A stretch of 7,376 nt of DNA, from the NCBI GenBank assembly GCA_023436485.1, contig JAEZIU010000328.1:1-7376 (forward strand). Direction: 5' to 3'. The position numbers and the translations under genes are program-made. The notes under the pieces were generated by a model. It saw only the letters and a program-made list of their open reading frames with translations, made no database searches and had not been told where the DNA came from. Below are positions 1-6,576 of this stretch, in pieces; position 1 is the first letter of the stretch; the number at the start of each line of letters is the position of its first letter. The DNA comes from Bacillota bacterium. GTDB taxonomy: Bacteria; Bacillota; Clostridia; Acetivibrionales; DSM-1351.

Positions 1-1
1 C

Positions 2-67
2 CAGACGGAAACAGAAGAAGCCTTAGAAAAGACAATTAATGTAATAAACCGGGAGCAAATGTTTTAA
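2..67 (+). CDS. 3' end of an unidentified plus-strand gene (partial)
   Basis: One plus-strand frame is open from the left edge for 21 codons and stops at TAA 65-67. The peptide ends in EKTINVINREQMF. It is rich in Glu, Lys, Ile and Asn, as expected for the amphipathic C-terminal helix of a real low-GC protein. The other two plus-strand frames stop earlier, at about 24-26 and 37-39. The stop codon falls in the loop of an intrinsic terminator hairpin, and the last coding bases form its left arm, which is a normal arrangement for a true gene end. The gene converges on the minus-strand unit. Too little is present to name a family; the call rests on the open frame plus the terminator. Confidence 0.55.
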   Translation, partial: QTETEEALEKTINVINREQMF

Positions 68-87
68 TTGACTTCTCCCGGTTTATT
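43..87. terminator. Bidirectional intrinsic terminator
   Basis: A perfect 13-bp inverted repeat (left arm 43-55, right arm 75-87) encloses a 19-base loop. The inner half of the stem is GC-rich (CCGGGAG/CTCCCGG) and the outer half AT-rich (AATAAA/TTTATT). On the plus strand the stem runs into a T-rich stretch (82-95); on the minus strand the arm ends in TTTATT and is followed by more AT-rich sequence. It lies just downstream of the stop of the minus-strand coiled-coil gene (15 bases away) and around the stop of the convergent plus-strand gene, so it can end transcription from both sides. Evidence is stronger for the plus direction because the T-tract is cleaner. Confidence 0.85.
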
Positions 88-102
88 TTATATTATAAAG
101 TT

Positions 103-891
103 CTAATTTTTATATCTCCCCATGGGAGGGAGCTTTTCAAGTATCTGCTTTTCCAGTTTGTCCAGTACCTCTTTTGCGACTCTTATATCGGTGTCCATAT
201 CATCCCTAAATTTCATAACAGCAACTTCATCATCCAGCATACCCGATTCCGAAAAAGGAAATTTCTTCTTCATAGACTGTATTTCATCCTGTACGACTGC
301 TTTTCGCTCTTTTATTACAGTAAGCTGTTCTTCCATGTCTTCATGGGTTTCGTTAATATTTGCGTAATCTTTAATTACTTTTTTTCGCAGCCTTTTTAAT
401 TTTTCTATGTCTCCCTTTTGATATGCTGTTTCTGCTGTTTTCCAGGTTCGTTTCATGCTTTTATCCTGATTTATTGCTAATTCAGGATGAATATGACTTG
501 CGATTTCGAGATATATGTCCTTCATTTCCAATTCACTTTCGCGTTTCTTTTGCTCCATAGAATTGTCTATTGAATGAACATGTTCTATTTCCAACCTCAT
601 ATTTTTAAGTACTTCATAATGTTTTTCAAATTCTTTTTCCAATTCCCGATCAATATGGGAATAGTCTATGGGTATCTTGAATTTTTCACATGTTTCAATC
701 ATTTCAAGTTTTAGTTTGGTTCTCGCTATGGAAAGCTCCAACTTATGGAGCTCATATCGGGGTTCACCCAGTTTGGCTACAAACTCATTTTTAATGGTTT
801 CTGCCTCATACAACTCCATGTAATCCTTTTCAACCAGCGCTTCTGCCAGAAGCTTTCTGTTTAGTGTAAATTCTTCAATTAACTTATTCAT
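103..891 (-). CDS. Coiled-coil protein with a degenerate J-domain-like segment, function unknown
   Basis: This 262-residue soluble protein (from the ATG) is dominated by charged helices, with likely coiled coils over about residues 45-125 and 177-255. It has no signal peptide or membrane segment. Residues about 125-172 resemble the core of a J domain: a helix (KDIYLEIASHI), then HPE at 135-137 where DnaJ proteins have HPD, a loop, and a helix containing WKTAETAYQKGDIEKLKRL. From memory, firmicute hypothetical proteins with a 'J-like helix plus long coiled coil' layout and the phrase AY..GD.E.L are common; no biochemical role is known to me. The HPD Asp, needed to stimulate DnaK, is replaced by Glu, so classical co-chaperone activity is doubtful. 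A GTG at 898-900 and a TTG at 895-897 are in frame upstream, but the ATG at 889-891 has AGGTG six bases before it and is the better start. It is the last gene of the HD/ABC unit, 29-38 bases after the second ABC gene, and ends in TAG. Confidence 0.75.
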   Translation of the reverse strand: MNKLIEEFTLNRKLLAEALVEKDYMELYEAETIKNEFVAKLGEPRYELHKLELSIARTKLKLEMIETCEKFKIPIDYSHIDRELEKEFEKHYEVLKNMRLEIEHVHSIDNSMEQKKRESELEMKDIYLEIASHIHPELAINQDKSMKRTWKTAETAYQKGDIEKLKRLRKKVIKDYANINETHEDMEEQLTVIKERKAVVQDEIQSMKKKFPFSESGMLDDEVAVMKFRDDMDTDIRVAKEVLDKLEKQILEKLPPMGRYKN

Positions 892-897
892 CTGCAA

Positions 898-902
898 CAC
901 CT
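898..902 (-). promoter_or_regulatory. Ribosome binding site deciding the coiled-coil gene start
   Basis: AGGTG on the minus strand lies six bases before the ATG at 889-891. The alternative GTG start (898-900) would sit inside this site and has no good Shine-Dalgarno of its own, so the ATG is preferred and the protein is three residues shorter than the longest open frame. Confidence 0.6.
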
Positions 903-929
903 GTCTTTACTATTAAGTCAATCTTCAAT

Positions 930-2663
930 TTATACCTCATATTGACTTAAATATAATTTTTTATAAAATCCATTCTTTTTCAGTAAGTCTTCATGACTTC
1001 CCTGTTCAACTATTTTACCATCGTTCATAACTAATATAACATCAGCTTCTCTAATGGTTGAAAGACGATGAGCTATAACAAAGCTTGTCCTTCCTTCCAT
1101 CATCTTTAAAAAAGCTTTCTGTATATTTAACTCTGTTCTTGTATCAACACTGCTGGTAGCCTCATCTAATATTAGCATAGGAGGAATAACCAACATAACC
1201 CTCGCAATAGTCAATAACTGTCTTTGGCCCTGTGACAAGTTGCTCCCGCCTTCGGTCAGTTCCGTTTCATAACCTTTTGGAAGTCTCTTAATAAAACTGT
1301 GTGCATTTGCCGAAACCGCAGCTTTTTTTACTTCTTCATCAGTAGCTTCCGGATTCCCGTATGCTATGTTTTCACGAATTGTCCCCGCAAAAAGCCATGT
1401 GTCCTGAAGAACCATTCCAAAAGACTTTCTCACACTGTCTTTTGATATTTTAAGTATGTTTTTTTCGTCGATATATATGTACCCTTTATCTGTATCATAA
1501 AAACGCATTAACAAATTAACAAGAGTAGTCTTCCCTGAACCTGTTGGCCCAACTATTGCAATCTTCTGTCCTTCCTTAACCTCAAGGTTAAAGTTCTGTA
1601 TCAAAGGCTTTTCCTCAACATAAGAAAATGATACGTCGTCAAATCTGACATTCCCGTTAGGTTCCTTTAATTCAATCTCATTAATATCCGCCTGTTTCTC
1701 AACTTCCTCGTCCATTACTGCGAAAACTCTTTCCGCGGATGCAACAGCACTCTGTATCTGGGTTGTTACACTTGTAACATTGTTTATAGGCTGAGAAAAG
1801 TAGGTTGAGTATGTCAGAAAGCTGGAAATATAACCGATACTTAACCTACCGGCCAGTGCAGCTATACCACCTGTCATTCCAAGTAAAACATATGTTATAT
1901 TATTTACCAAACGCGTAGACGGGTTTACAAGGGATGAATAAAACTGTGCCCATCTTCCACATTTATACAAACGTCCGTTTATTTCCTCAAATTTTTTCTG
2001 AGCCCTTTCCTCATAATTAAATGCTTTTACAATCTTCTGATTACCTATAATCTCTTCGATATAGCCGGTTAGCTCACCATTTATCCTTGATTGCTCCTTA
2101 AACATTTTTGATGAACGTCTTGTTATAAATGATGCAATTAAAAATGTAACAGGTGTCATTACAATTACTATAAGTGTAATCCAAGGATTCAAAACAAACA
2201 TAAAAACTAGTGAACCGACTATGGATATTATACCGGTAAAAAACTGAGTAACAGACTGATAAATTCCTTCGCCTATATTCTCCATGTCATTTGTAAGCCT
2301 GCCCATTATATCCCCATGTGGCTTTTGATCAAAAAACCTCAAAGGCATTTCAAGAATATGGTCGAATACATCTTTTCTCAACCTCTCTACAGTTCTATTT
2401 GACAGTATAGCCGTAATTACCTGCAAACTCCATTGAAAAAATGCACTTACTGAATACAAAATTAATATAATTATAACAATATTAAGAATACTTTTGAAAT
2501 CAACCTGTCCTTTTCCGACAATAGCATCAACACCTTTACCTATTATAAAAGGACCTGCCACCATAAGTATATTGCTTAATGCTGCAAATAGTACAGCTCC
2601 CAGCAGATATGGCTTATTGGCTAAAATGTATCTGCCGAGGCGTCTGACCGCATAACTTTTCAT
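930..2663 (-). CDS. ABC exporter half-transporter, catalytically competent NBD subunit (LmrD/BmrD/TM288-like)
   Basis: This 577-residue half-size ABC exporter has an N-terminal transmembrane domain of six predicted helices (roughly residues 19-41, 58-88, 138-160, 161-183, 252-270, 277-300), followed by an ATPase domain. Visible motifs are the A-loop Tyr348, Walker A GPTGSGKTT (372-380), Q-loop Gln420, signature LSQGQ (476-480), Walker B MLILD with catalytic Glu501, D-loop SSVD (504-507) and H-loop His532. Walker A, Walker B and the H-loop are intact, but the signature has Gln in place of the first Gly of LSGGQ. That pattern marks the subunit supplying the ATP-binding half of the good hydrolysis site in heterodimeric type IV exporters. 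Its ATG overlaps the TGA of the upstream half-transporter (ATGA), and a weak GAGGT lies nine bases ahead, so translation is probably coupled and the two made in similar amounts. Length is normal for the family. Substrate is unknown; drugs, lipids or peptides are all possible. Confidence 0.93.
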   Translation of the reverse strand: MKSYAVRRLGRYILANKPYLLGAVLFAALSNILMVAGPFIIGKGVDAIVGKGQVDFKSILNIVIIILILYSVSAFFQWSLQVITAILSNRTVERLRKDVFDHILEMPLRFFDQKPHGDIMGRLTNDMENIGEGIYQSVTQFFTGIISIVGSLVFMFVLNPWITLIVIVMTPVTFLIASFITRRSSKMFKEQSRINGELTGYIEEIIGNQKIVKAFNYEERAQKKFEEINGRLYKCGRWAQFYSSLVNPSTRLVNNITYVLLGMTGGIAALAGRLSIGYISSFLTYSTYFSQPINNVTSVTTQIQSAVASAERVFAVMDEEVEKQADINEIELKEPNGNVRFDDVSFSYVEEKPLIQNFNLEVKEGQKIAIVGPTGSGKTTLVNLLMRFYDTDKGYIYIDEKNILKISKDSVRKSFGMVLQDTWLFAGTIRENIAYGNPEATDEEVKKAAVSANAHSFIKRLPKGYETELTEGGSNLSQGQRQLLTIARVMLVIPPMLILDEATSSVDTRTELNIQKAFLKMMEGRTSFVIAHRLSTIREADVILVMNDGKIVEQGSHEDLLKKNGFYKKLYLSQYEV

Positions 2664-4411
2664 GGCTGCGCTACCTCGCTTTTCCTTTGTGAATAGTAAA
2701 TTTCCTGATAGACAGGGCAGGATTCCAGAAGCTCTTCATTACTGCCTATTCCTACTATTTCCCCGTCATCCAGTACTACTATTAAATCTGCATCTCTGAT
2801 TGCAGCTACTCTTTGTGTAACCATTATTATTGTAAGACCGTTCAGACTAACCTTTATTTGTTTTCTTAAAGCTGCATCTGTAGCATAATCCAATGCACTG
2901 GTACTGTCATCCAGAATAAGTATTTCCGGCCTTTTCACCACCGCCCTTGCAATAGCAAGTCTTTGTTTCTGCCCACCAGAAAGATTCGCTCCGCCCTGGG
3001 TAATATGAGCCTTGATGCCTTCAGGTTTTTGCTTAATAAATTCCGTTGCCTGAGCAATTTCGGCAGCCATGCAAATATCTTTTTCCTGCGCCAGTTCATT
3101 TCCCCACTTTATGTTGTCCTCAATAGTTCCCGAAAATAAAACTGATTTCTGAGGAACAAGTCCTATTTTTTCTCTCAAATCCTGTTGTTTTATATTGCTA
3201 ACATCAGTTCCGTTTATCAGAATTTGACCGTCAGTGGTATCATAAAACCTGGCAATAAGGTTTACAAGTGTGGATTTTCCTGATCCGGTAGAACCTATTA
3301 TACCTACTGTTTGTCCACTTTTAATTCCAAATGATATGTTTTTCAAAGCGTACTCTGAGGCTCCATCGTATGTAAATCGTACACTTCTAAACTCAATCAA
3401 AGGCATTTCTTTCGGAACATTGGCAGCAGACTGTATATCTGCGACACTATCAACCCTGTCCATTACAGACGGCTGAGTCTCCAATATCTCATTGACCCTG
3501 TTTGCTGAAGCTGCCGCCTTTGTAAAAGTGACCACCAGATTTGCAAGTACAATAAGTGCGGAAAGAATCATGTTTATGTAGTTGATATAAGCAATTATTT
3601 CACCTTGAGTCATTGTACCGTGATATACCTGTACTCCGCCAAACCACAATATTGCAGCAACACCAAGGTTTACTATAACTGTTGTAGCAGGATTTAGAAG
3701 TGCTGATACCTTACCAACCCTTATAGACATATCTGCATATTCCCTGTTGCCTTTTGAAAAACGCTCTCTTTCCTTGTCAAGTTTTGCAAACGCACGTATT
3801 ACCCGGACTCCGGACAAATTTTCACGTACCATTACGGACAATGTATCAAGCTTTTTCTGTACTGTTTTATACAGCGGTATTGTTCTTGACATTATAAAAT
3901 ATATAACCACTGAAAACAACGGCATTGTTATAAATAGTATTACAGACAGCTTCAAGTTAATGGTCATTGCCATTATTAAACCGCCAATGCAAAGAAAAGG
4001 AACTCTGACTACGAGTCTTATCAGCATGGCCACAGCAAGCTGGAGCTGATTTACATCACCGGTTATTCTATTTATTAGAGAAGGAATTCCTATTTTGTCA
4101 AGCTCATTAAAAGAATATCCTTGTATCTTTTTGAATAAAAGGTTTCTCATTGACGTTCCGAACCCCTGTGAAGCTATTGATGCAAAGTATTGACATATAT
4201 ATGCGGAACAGGCACCGGTTATTGCAATTGCAACCATTACACCTCCCAGCATGTATACGTATGATGGATTGTTTGCTTTTACACCATTGTCGATAAGCTT
4301 TGCCATTAATAAAGGTATTGTCAATTCAAGTATTGCTTCAAATAATTTAAATGCCGGACCTAAAATAACTTGTTTTAGATATGGCCTTAAATATTTTATT
4401 AATTTAAACAA
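2660..4411 (-). CDS. ABC exporter half-transporter, degenerate-site NBD subunit (LmrC/BmrC/TM287-like)
   Basis: This 583-residue half-transporter has about six transmembrane helices (roughly residues 14-38, 54-76, 131-150, 155-176, 243-262, 270-296) and then an ATPase domain. Motifs are the A-loop Tyr348, Walker A GSTGSGKST (373-381), Q-loop Gln421, canonical signature LSGGQ (477-481), Walker B ILILD (497-501) and D-loop SALD (505-508). Two catalytic positions are changed: Asp502 replaces the Walker B Glu, and Gln533 in VTQR replaces the H-loop His. This subunit probably hydrolyses ATP poorly at its own Walker site but donates a good LSGGQ to its partner, as known for heterodimeric exporters. 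The start is TTG (4409-4411): TAA lies directly upstream in frame, no ATG is nearby, and GGAGG sits 10 bases ahead. It follows the HD gene by 52 bases, with no convincing promoter or terminator between, and overlaps the next gene by 4 bases. Confidence 0.93.
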   Translation of the reverse strand: MFKLIKYLRPYLKQVILGPAFKLFEAILELTIPLLMAKLIDNGVKANNPSYVYMLGGVMVAIAITGACSAYICQYFASIASQGFGTSMRNLLFKKIQGYSFNELDKIGIPSLINRITGDVNQLQLAVAMLIRLVVRVPFLCIGGLIMAMTINLKLSVILFITMPLFSVVIYFIMSRTIPLYKTVQKKLDTLSVMVRENLSGVRVIRAFAKLDKERERFSKGNREYADMSIRVGKVSALLNPATTVIVNLGVAAILWFGGVQVYHGTMTQGEIIAYINYINMILSALIVLANLVVTFTKAAASANRVNEILETQPSVMDRVDSVADIQSAANVPKEMPLIEFRSVRFTYDGASEYALKNISFGIKSGQTVGIIGSTGSGKSTLVNLIARFYDTTDGQILINGTDVSNIKQQDLREKIGLVPQKSVLFSGTIEDNIKWGNELAQEKDICMAAEIAQATEFIKQKPEGIKAHITQGGANLSGGQKQRLAIARAVVKRPEILILDDSTSALDYATDAALRKQIKVSLNGLTIIMVTQRVAAIRDADLIVVLDDGEIVGIGSNEELLESCPVYQEIYYSQRKSEVAQP

Positions 4412-4421
4412 TTAATAAATT

Positions 4422-4426
4422 CCTCC
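4422..4426 (-). promoter_or_regulatory. Ribosome binding site for the TTG-started ABC gene
   Basis: GGAGG on the minus strand is 10 bases before the TTG at 4409-4411, a slightly long spacing. An in-frame TAA directly precedes the TTG, so translation cannot begin further upstream. The strong site supports TTG as the true start. Confidence 0.75.
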
Positions 4427-4463
4427 AATTTTACGTTAACTTATTTTCTAATAAAACACCTAA

Positions 4464-4955
4464 CTAAAGATACATTTCTTCAAGTATTTCGGAACCCGTT
4501 TTTGTTTTAAAATACTTGCTTTTGACAGTAGTTATGGTATTTTTGTCCATTTCATCTTCATATATGTTCACAAGAAAATCAGCTTCAACCAGTATTTGAA
4601 AATCTACTCCGTCTATTCTATTGTAGCTGTGATGATGCCCTATTATATAACAAACCCGTTCCATAGTATCAGTATCAAAATTGTATTTATTCATTATCTC
4701 TTTAGCTATTGCAGGTCCTTCCTTTTCCTGATATGGTCCCGCAGACGAATTATACTTTTTTTCTGCCTCTTTAATTCCTATATCGTGAAGAATTCCTGAA
4801 AGGCTTACAATCAACAATTCTCTATCATTAAGCTGCTCTAATTCACCTATAGTATTACAAAAACTATAAACCTTAAGAGCATGGTTAATTCGTTTAACAT
4901 CCTTATTGAAATAGTTTATCATTTCCTTGATTATTTTGTCCGAATTTAGTGTCAT
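4464..4955 (-). CDS. Stand-alone HD-domain protein, putative metal-dependent phosphohydrolase
   Basis: This 163-residue cytoplasmic protein is made almost wholly of one HD domain. Visible likely metal ligands are His25 (in INHALKVY), the His57-Asp58 doublet (GILHDIG), a cluster His107-His109 (IIGHHHSYN) and Asp126 (LVEADFLVN). This is the H…HD…D order of the HD superfamily, whose members cleave phosphate esters of nucleotides and related compounds. The substrate cannot be inferred here; the protein lacks the RelA/SpoT synthetase, PDE or sensor domains that would suggest one. The ending (FKTKTGSEILEEMYL) is the sort of helix that closes small HD proteins. The ATG has a near-perfect AGGAGG five bases upstream (4961-4966). 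It is the first gene after a sigma-A-type promoter and probably heads a unit with the two ABC half-transporters. Stop is TAG. Confidence 0.88.
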   Translation of the reverse strand: MTLNSDKIIKEMINYFNKDVKRINHALKVYSFCNTIGELEQLNDRELLIVSLSGILHDIGIKEAEKKYNSSAGPYQEKEGPAIAKEIMNKYNFDTDTMERVCYIIGHHHSYNRIDGVDFQILVEADFLVNIYEDEMDKNTITTVKSKYFKTKTGSEILEEMYL

Positions 4956-4960
4956 ATTGC

Positions 4961-4966
4961 CCTCCT
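4961..4966 (-). promoter_or_regulatory. Strong Shine-Dalgarno of the HD gene
   Basis: AGGAGG (within AAAGGAGGGC) on the minus strand lies five bases ahead of the ATG at 4953-4955. It is the strongest ribosome binding site in the window and fixes the start of the HD gene. Confidence 0.8.
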
Positions 4967-4994
4967 TTATTTCGGATTTTACTCATTTCTATCA

Positions 4995-5023
4995 ATTATA
5001 TTGCATTAATATTTGAAAAACAA
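4995..5023 (-). promoter_or_regulatory. Sigma-A-type promoter for the HD–ABC–coiled-coil unit
   Basis: On the minus strand, TTGTTT (5018-5023) and a consensus TATAAT (4995-5000) are separated by exactly 17 bases. The start of transcription would fall near 4988, giving a leader of about 33 bases with the Shine-Dalgarno inside it. The -10 is perfect and the -35 matches the important TTG. The promoter lies in the non-coding gap between cls and the HD gene. This suggests that the HD/ABC genes can be transcribed independently of recO-cls. Confidence 0.72.
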
Positions 5024-5112
5024 TGTAGATAGGAGAATTTTTATGAACAATAATCATGTTATTATTCAGATTTGAATATGTTTTATTTGTAACTTTTCCG
5101 AATAAAGCATAT

Positions 5113-6573
5113 TTAGAGAAGGGGTGATAACAGTCTGCAAATACTTTCCAGTATTTTGGAAAGCACACCTCTTTTTTTATAATTTTCTTCAGTTACCTCC
5201 CTGCAAATATTAAGGTCATTATAAAATATTGAAGAACATTTATTAGTAATGTCATGACCATACATAAAAGCGTTGATTTCAAAATCCAGTGAAAAACTTC
5301 TCATGTCCATATTTGTAGAACCTATGGAACAGCAAGTGTCGTCTATCACTATCATTTTTGAATGTAAAAAACCCGGGTACAGGTAAACTTTTACTCCAAA
5401 GTCCATGACATCTTCAATAAATGATGTTGTTACTTTGTAAACAACTCTTTTGTCAGGTACTTCAGGTATCTGGATAACTACATTTACACCCGACATTGAA
5501 GCATTTTGTAAAGCTTCAAGAAATGAATCATCCGGGACAAAATAGGGGGTCTGAATAAGAATAGAGCATTTTGCAGAATTAATCATTTTTATCATACCCC
5601 GCTTGACCTCCTCTGCATTGGTATCGGGCCCGCTTGAGACCATTTGAATGGCTACATCTCCACTATCCTCCCTTTTGATTGGCCTAAAGTATTTATCCAA
5701 CCTTCCAAAGTCTACCTCTTTATTGGAAGCGTACAGCCAATCTGTCATAAACCTGAGTTGAAGGCAGTAAACGCTGCTTCCTGTTACTTTAAGATGAGTA
5801 TCTCTCCACGGCTTGATTCTTTTGTGAAGTCCCAGATACTCATCACCGATATTAATTCCGCCCACATATCCCATCTTTCCATCAATAACCACAATCTTCC
5901 TGTGATTTCTATAGTTTGCTTTAAGGTAGTTATCTATTGAATTTGAAAAGAAGCTTAATACCTCTCCTCCATTATCTATAATGGTTTTAAAAGCTCGGTA
6001 CGGGAAAAATAGATTTTGCCCATGATCAAAAAGTACCCTTACAGTAACACCCTGTTTTGCTTTTTTAGCAAGAGTATTTACTATCAGTGTACCGATTTTA
6101 TCATTTTTTATAATGAAGTATAGCATATGAATAGAAGTTTCAGCACCTTCAATATCTCTTAACAGGGTATCGTATTTATCCTGAGTTTTGGTGAATATTT
6201 CTACTTTGTTATCATTGGTAAAAGGGCTTTGGGACAGATTAATATTAAACTTTATCAATTGCTTTACATAATCATTATAGGATTCCTTAAACATTGTTTC
6301 ATCATAGGAAACAGTACCTAGTGTTTGGTAAATCTCTCTACTGTATTCAACGTCTTTATGATTTTTTATATGAAATTTTTTCTTTTTCAAATTTAATGGT
6401 CTGCCGAATACCAAATACAGTAAAAAACCGGCTACAGGCAATAGAGTGAGCGCTAAAATCCAACTCAAAGCACGAACAGGCTTTTTTCTTTCAAAAAAGA
6501 GTGCTGTAATAACGAAAATACTGTTTGAAATTATTATAATTAATGAAAGTGCTGAATATAAGTTTGTATTCAT
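5113..6573 (-). CDS. cls: Cardiolipin synthase (phospholipase D type)
   Basis: This 486-residue membrane-anchored enzyme joins two phosphatidylglycerol molecules into cardiolipin with release of glycerol. Two N-terminal membrane helices (about 7-27 and 34-57) are followed by two phospholipase-D domains. Each carries an HKD motif: HRKIVVID (His224, Lys226, Asp231) followed by GGIN, and HSKMIVID (His404, Lys406, Asp411) followed by GSTNMDMRSF. The segment QTPYFVPDDSFLEAL (341-355) is also typical of bacterial Cls. Both active-site halves are complete and length is normal for the firmicute family (about 480-510). The start ATG lies three bases after the recO stop, and its GGAG (6580-6583) is within the last recO codons, so its translation is likely coupled to recO. 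No clear terminator follows it. Confidence is high; a related PLD-type transphosphatidylase is the only alternative. Confidence 0.94.
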   Translation of the reverse strand: MNTNLYSALSLIIIISNSIFVITALFFERKKPVRALSWILALTLLPVAGFLLYLVFGRPLNLKKKKFHIKNHKDVEYSREIYQTLGTVSYDETMFKESYNDYVKQLIKFNINLSQSPFTNDNKVEIFTKTQDKYDTLLRDIEGAETSIHMLYFIIKNDKIGTLIVNTLAKKAKQGVTVRVLFDHGQNLFFPYRAFKTIIDNGGEVLSFFSNSIDNYLKANYRNHRKIVVIDGKMGYVGGINIGDEYLGLHKRIKPWRDTHLKVTGSSVYCLQLRFMTDWLYASNKEVDFGRLDKYFRPIKREDSGDVAIQMVSSGPDTNAEEVKRGMIKMINSAKCSILIQTPYFVPDDSFLEALQNASMSGVNVVIQIPEVPDKRVVYKVTTSFIEDVMDFGVKVYLYPGFLHSKMIVIDDTCCSIGSTNMDMRSFSLDFEINAFMYGHDITNKCSSIFYNDLNICREVTEENYKKRGVLSKILESICRLLSPLL

Positions 6574-6576
6574 GTC

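Larger units (their letters stand above)
4956..5112. other. Intergenic region between cls and the HD gene
   Basis: This 157-base gap is the longest non-coding stretch. Its HD-proximal half holds the Shine-Dalgarno and promoter listed separately. The cls-proximal half (5024-5112) is very AT-rich. It contains two weak inverted repeats: a 6-bp AT-only stem (5049-5054 with 5061-5066) and an ATTCA/TGAAT palindrome (5064-5077). Neither has a GC core or a T-tract placed like a terminator, so read-through from recO-cls into the HD/ABC unit remains possible. Confidence 0.6.

Noticed and set aside
154..900. Reading the coiled-coil protein as a phage-shock (PspA/IM30) or periplasmic adaptor (HlyD-like) partner of the exporter
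   Set aside because: It lacks an N-terminal amphipathic or membrane helix and any lipoyl/barrel-like segment; long charged helices alone are not enough.
3747..4049. 100-codon plus-strand open frame antisense to the first ABC gene, and similar ones at 122-367, 3270-3476, 4596-4799, 5644-5940 and 6719-6967
   Set aside because: All lie wholly opposite well-supported genes with recognisable motifs, have no family resemblance, and their composition is that of reverse-complemented coding sequence.
4412..4463. Possible promoter (TAAAAT -10-like) between the HD gene and the first ABC gene
   Set aside because: No -35 match at 17 bases, and the start point would fall almost on the Shine-Dalgarno; expected by chance in AT-rich sequence.
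4464..4955. Reading the HD protein as a (p)ppGpp or cyclic-dinucleotide hydrolase
   Set aside because: Only the generic HD ligands are visible; there are no GYP, RelA/SpoT or other substrate-defining motifs, so a specific substrate would be invention.
5049..5066. Possible terminator for cls (AATAAT / ATTATT stem, 6-base loop)
   Set aside because: The stem is only A-T pairs, six long, and no clean T-run follows on the minus strand; too weak to terminate.
5043..5075. Plus-strand mini-ORF MNNNHVIIQI with AGGAG seven bases upstream (5031-5035)
   Set aside because: Only 10 codons, no convincing plus-strand promoter before it, and no plus-strand gene after it that it could lead; most likely chance.
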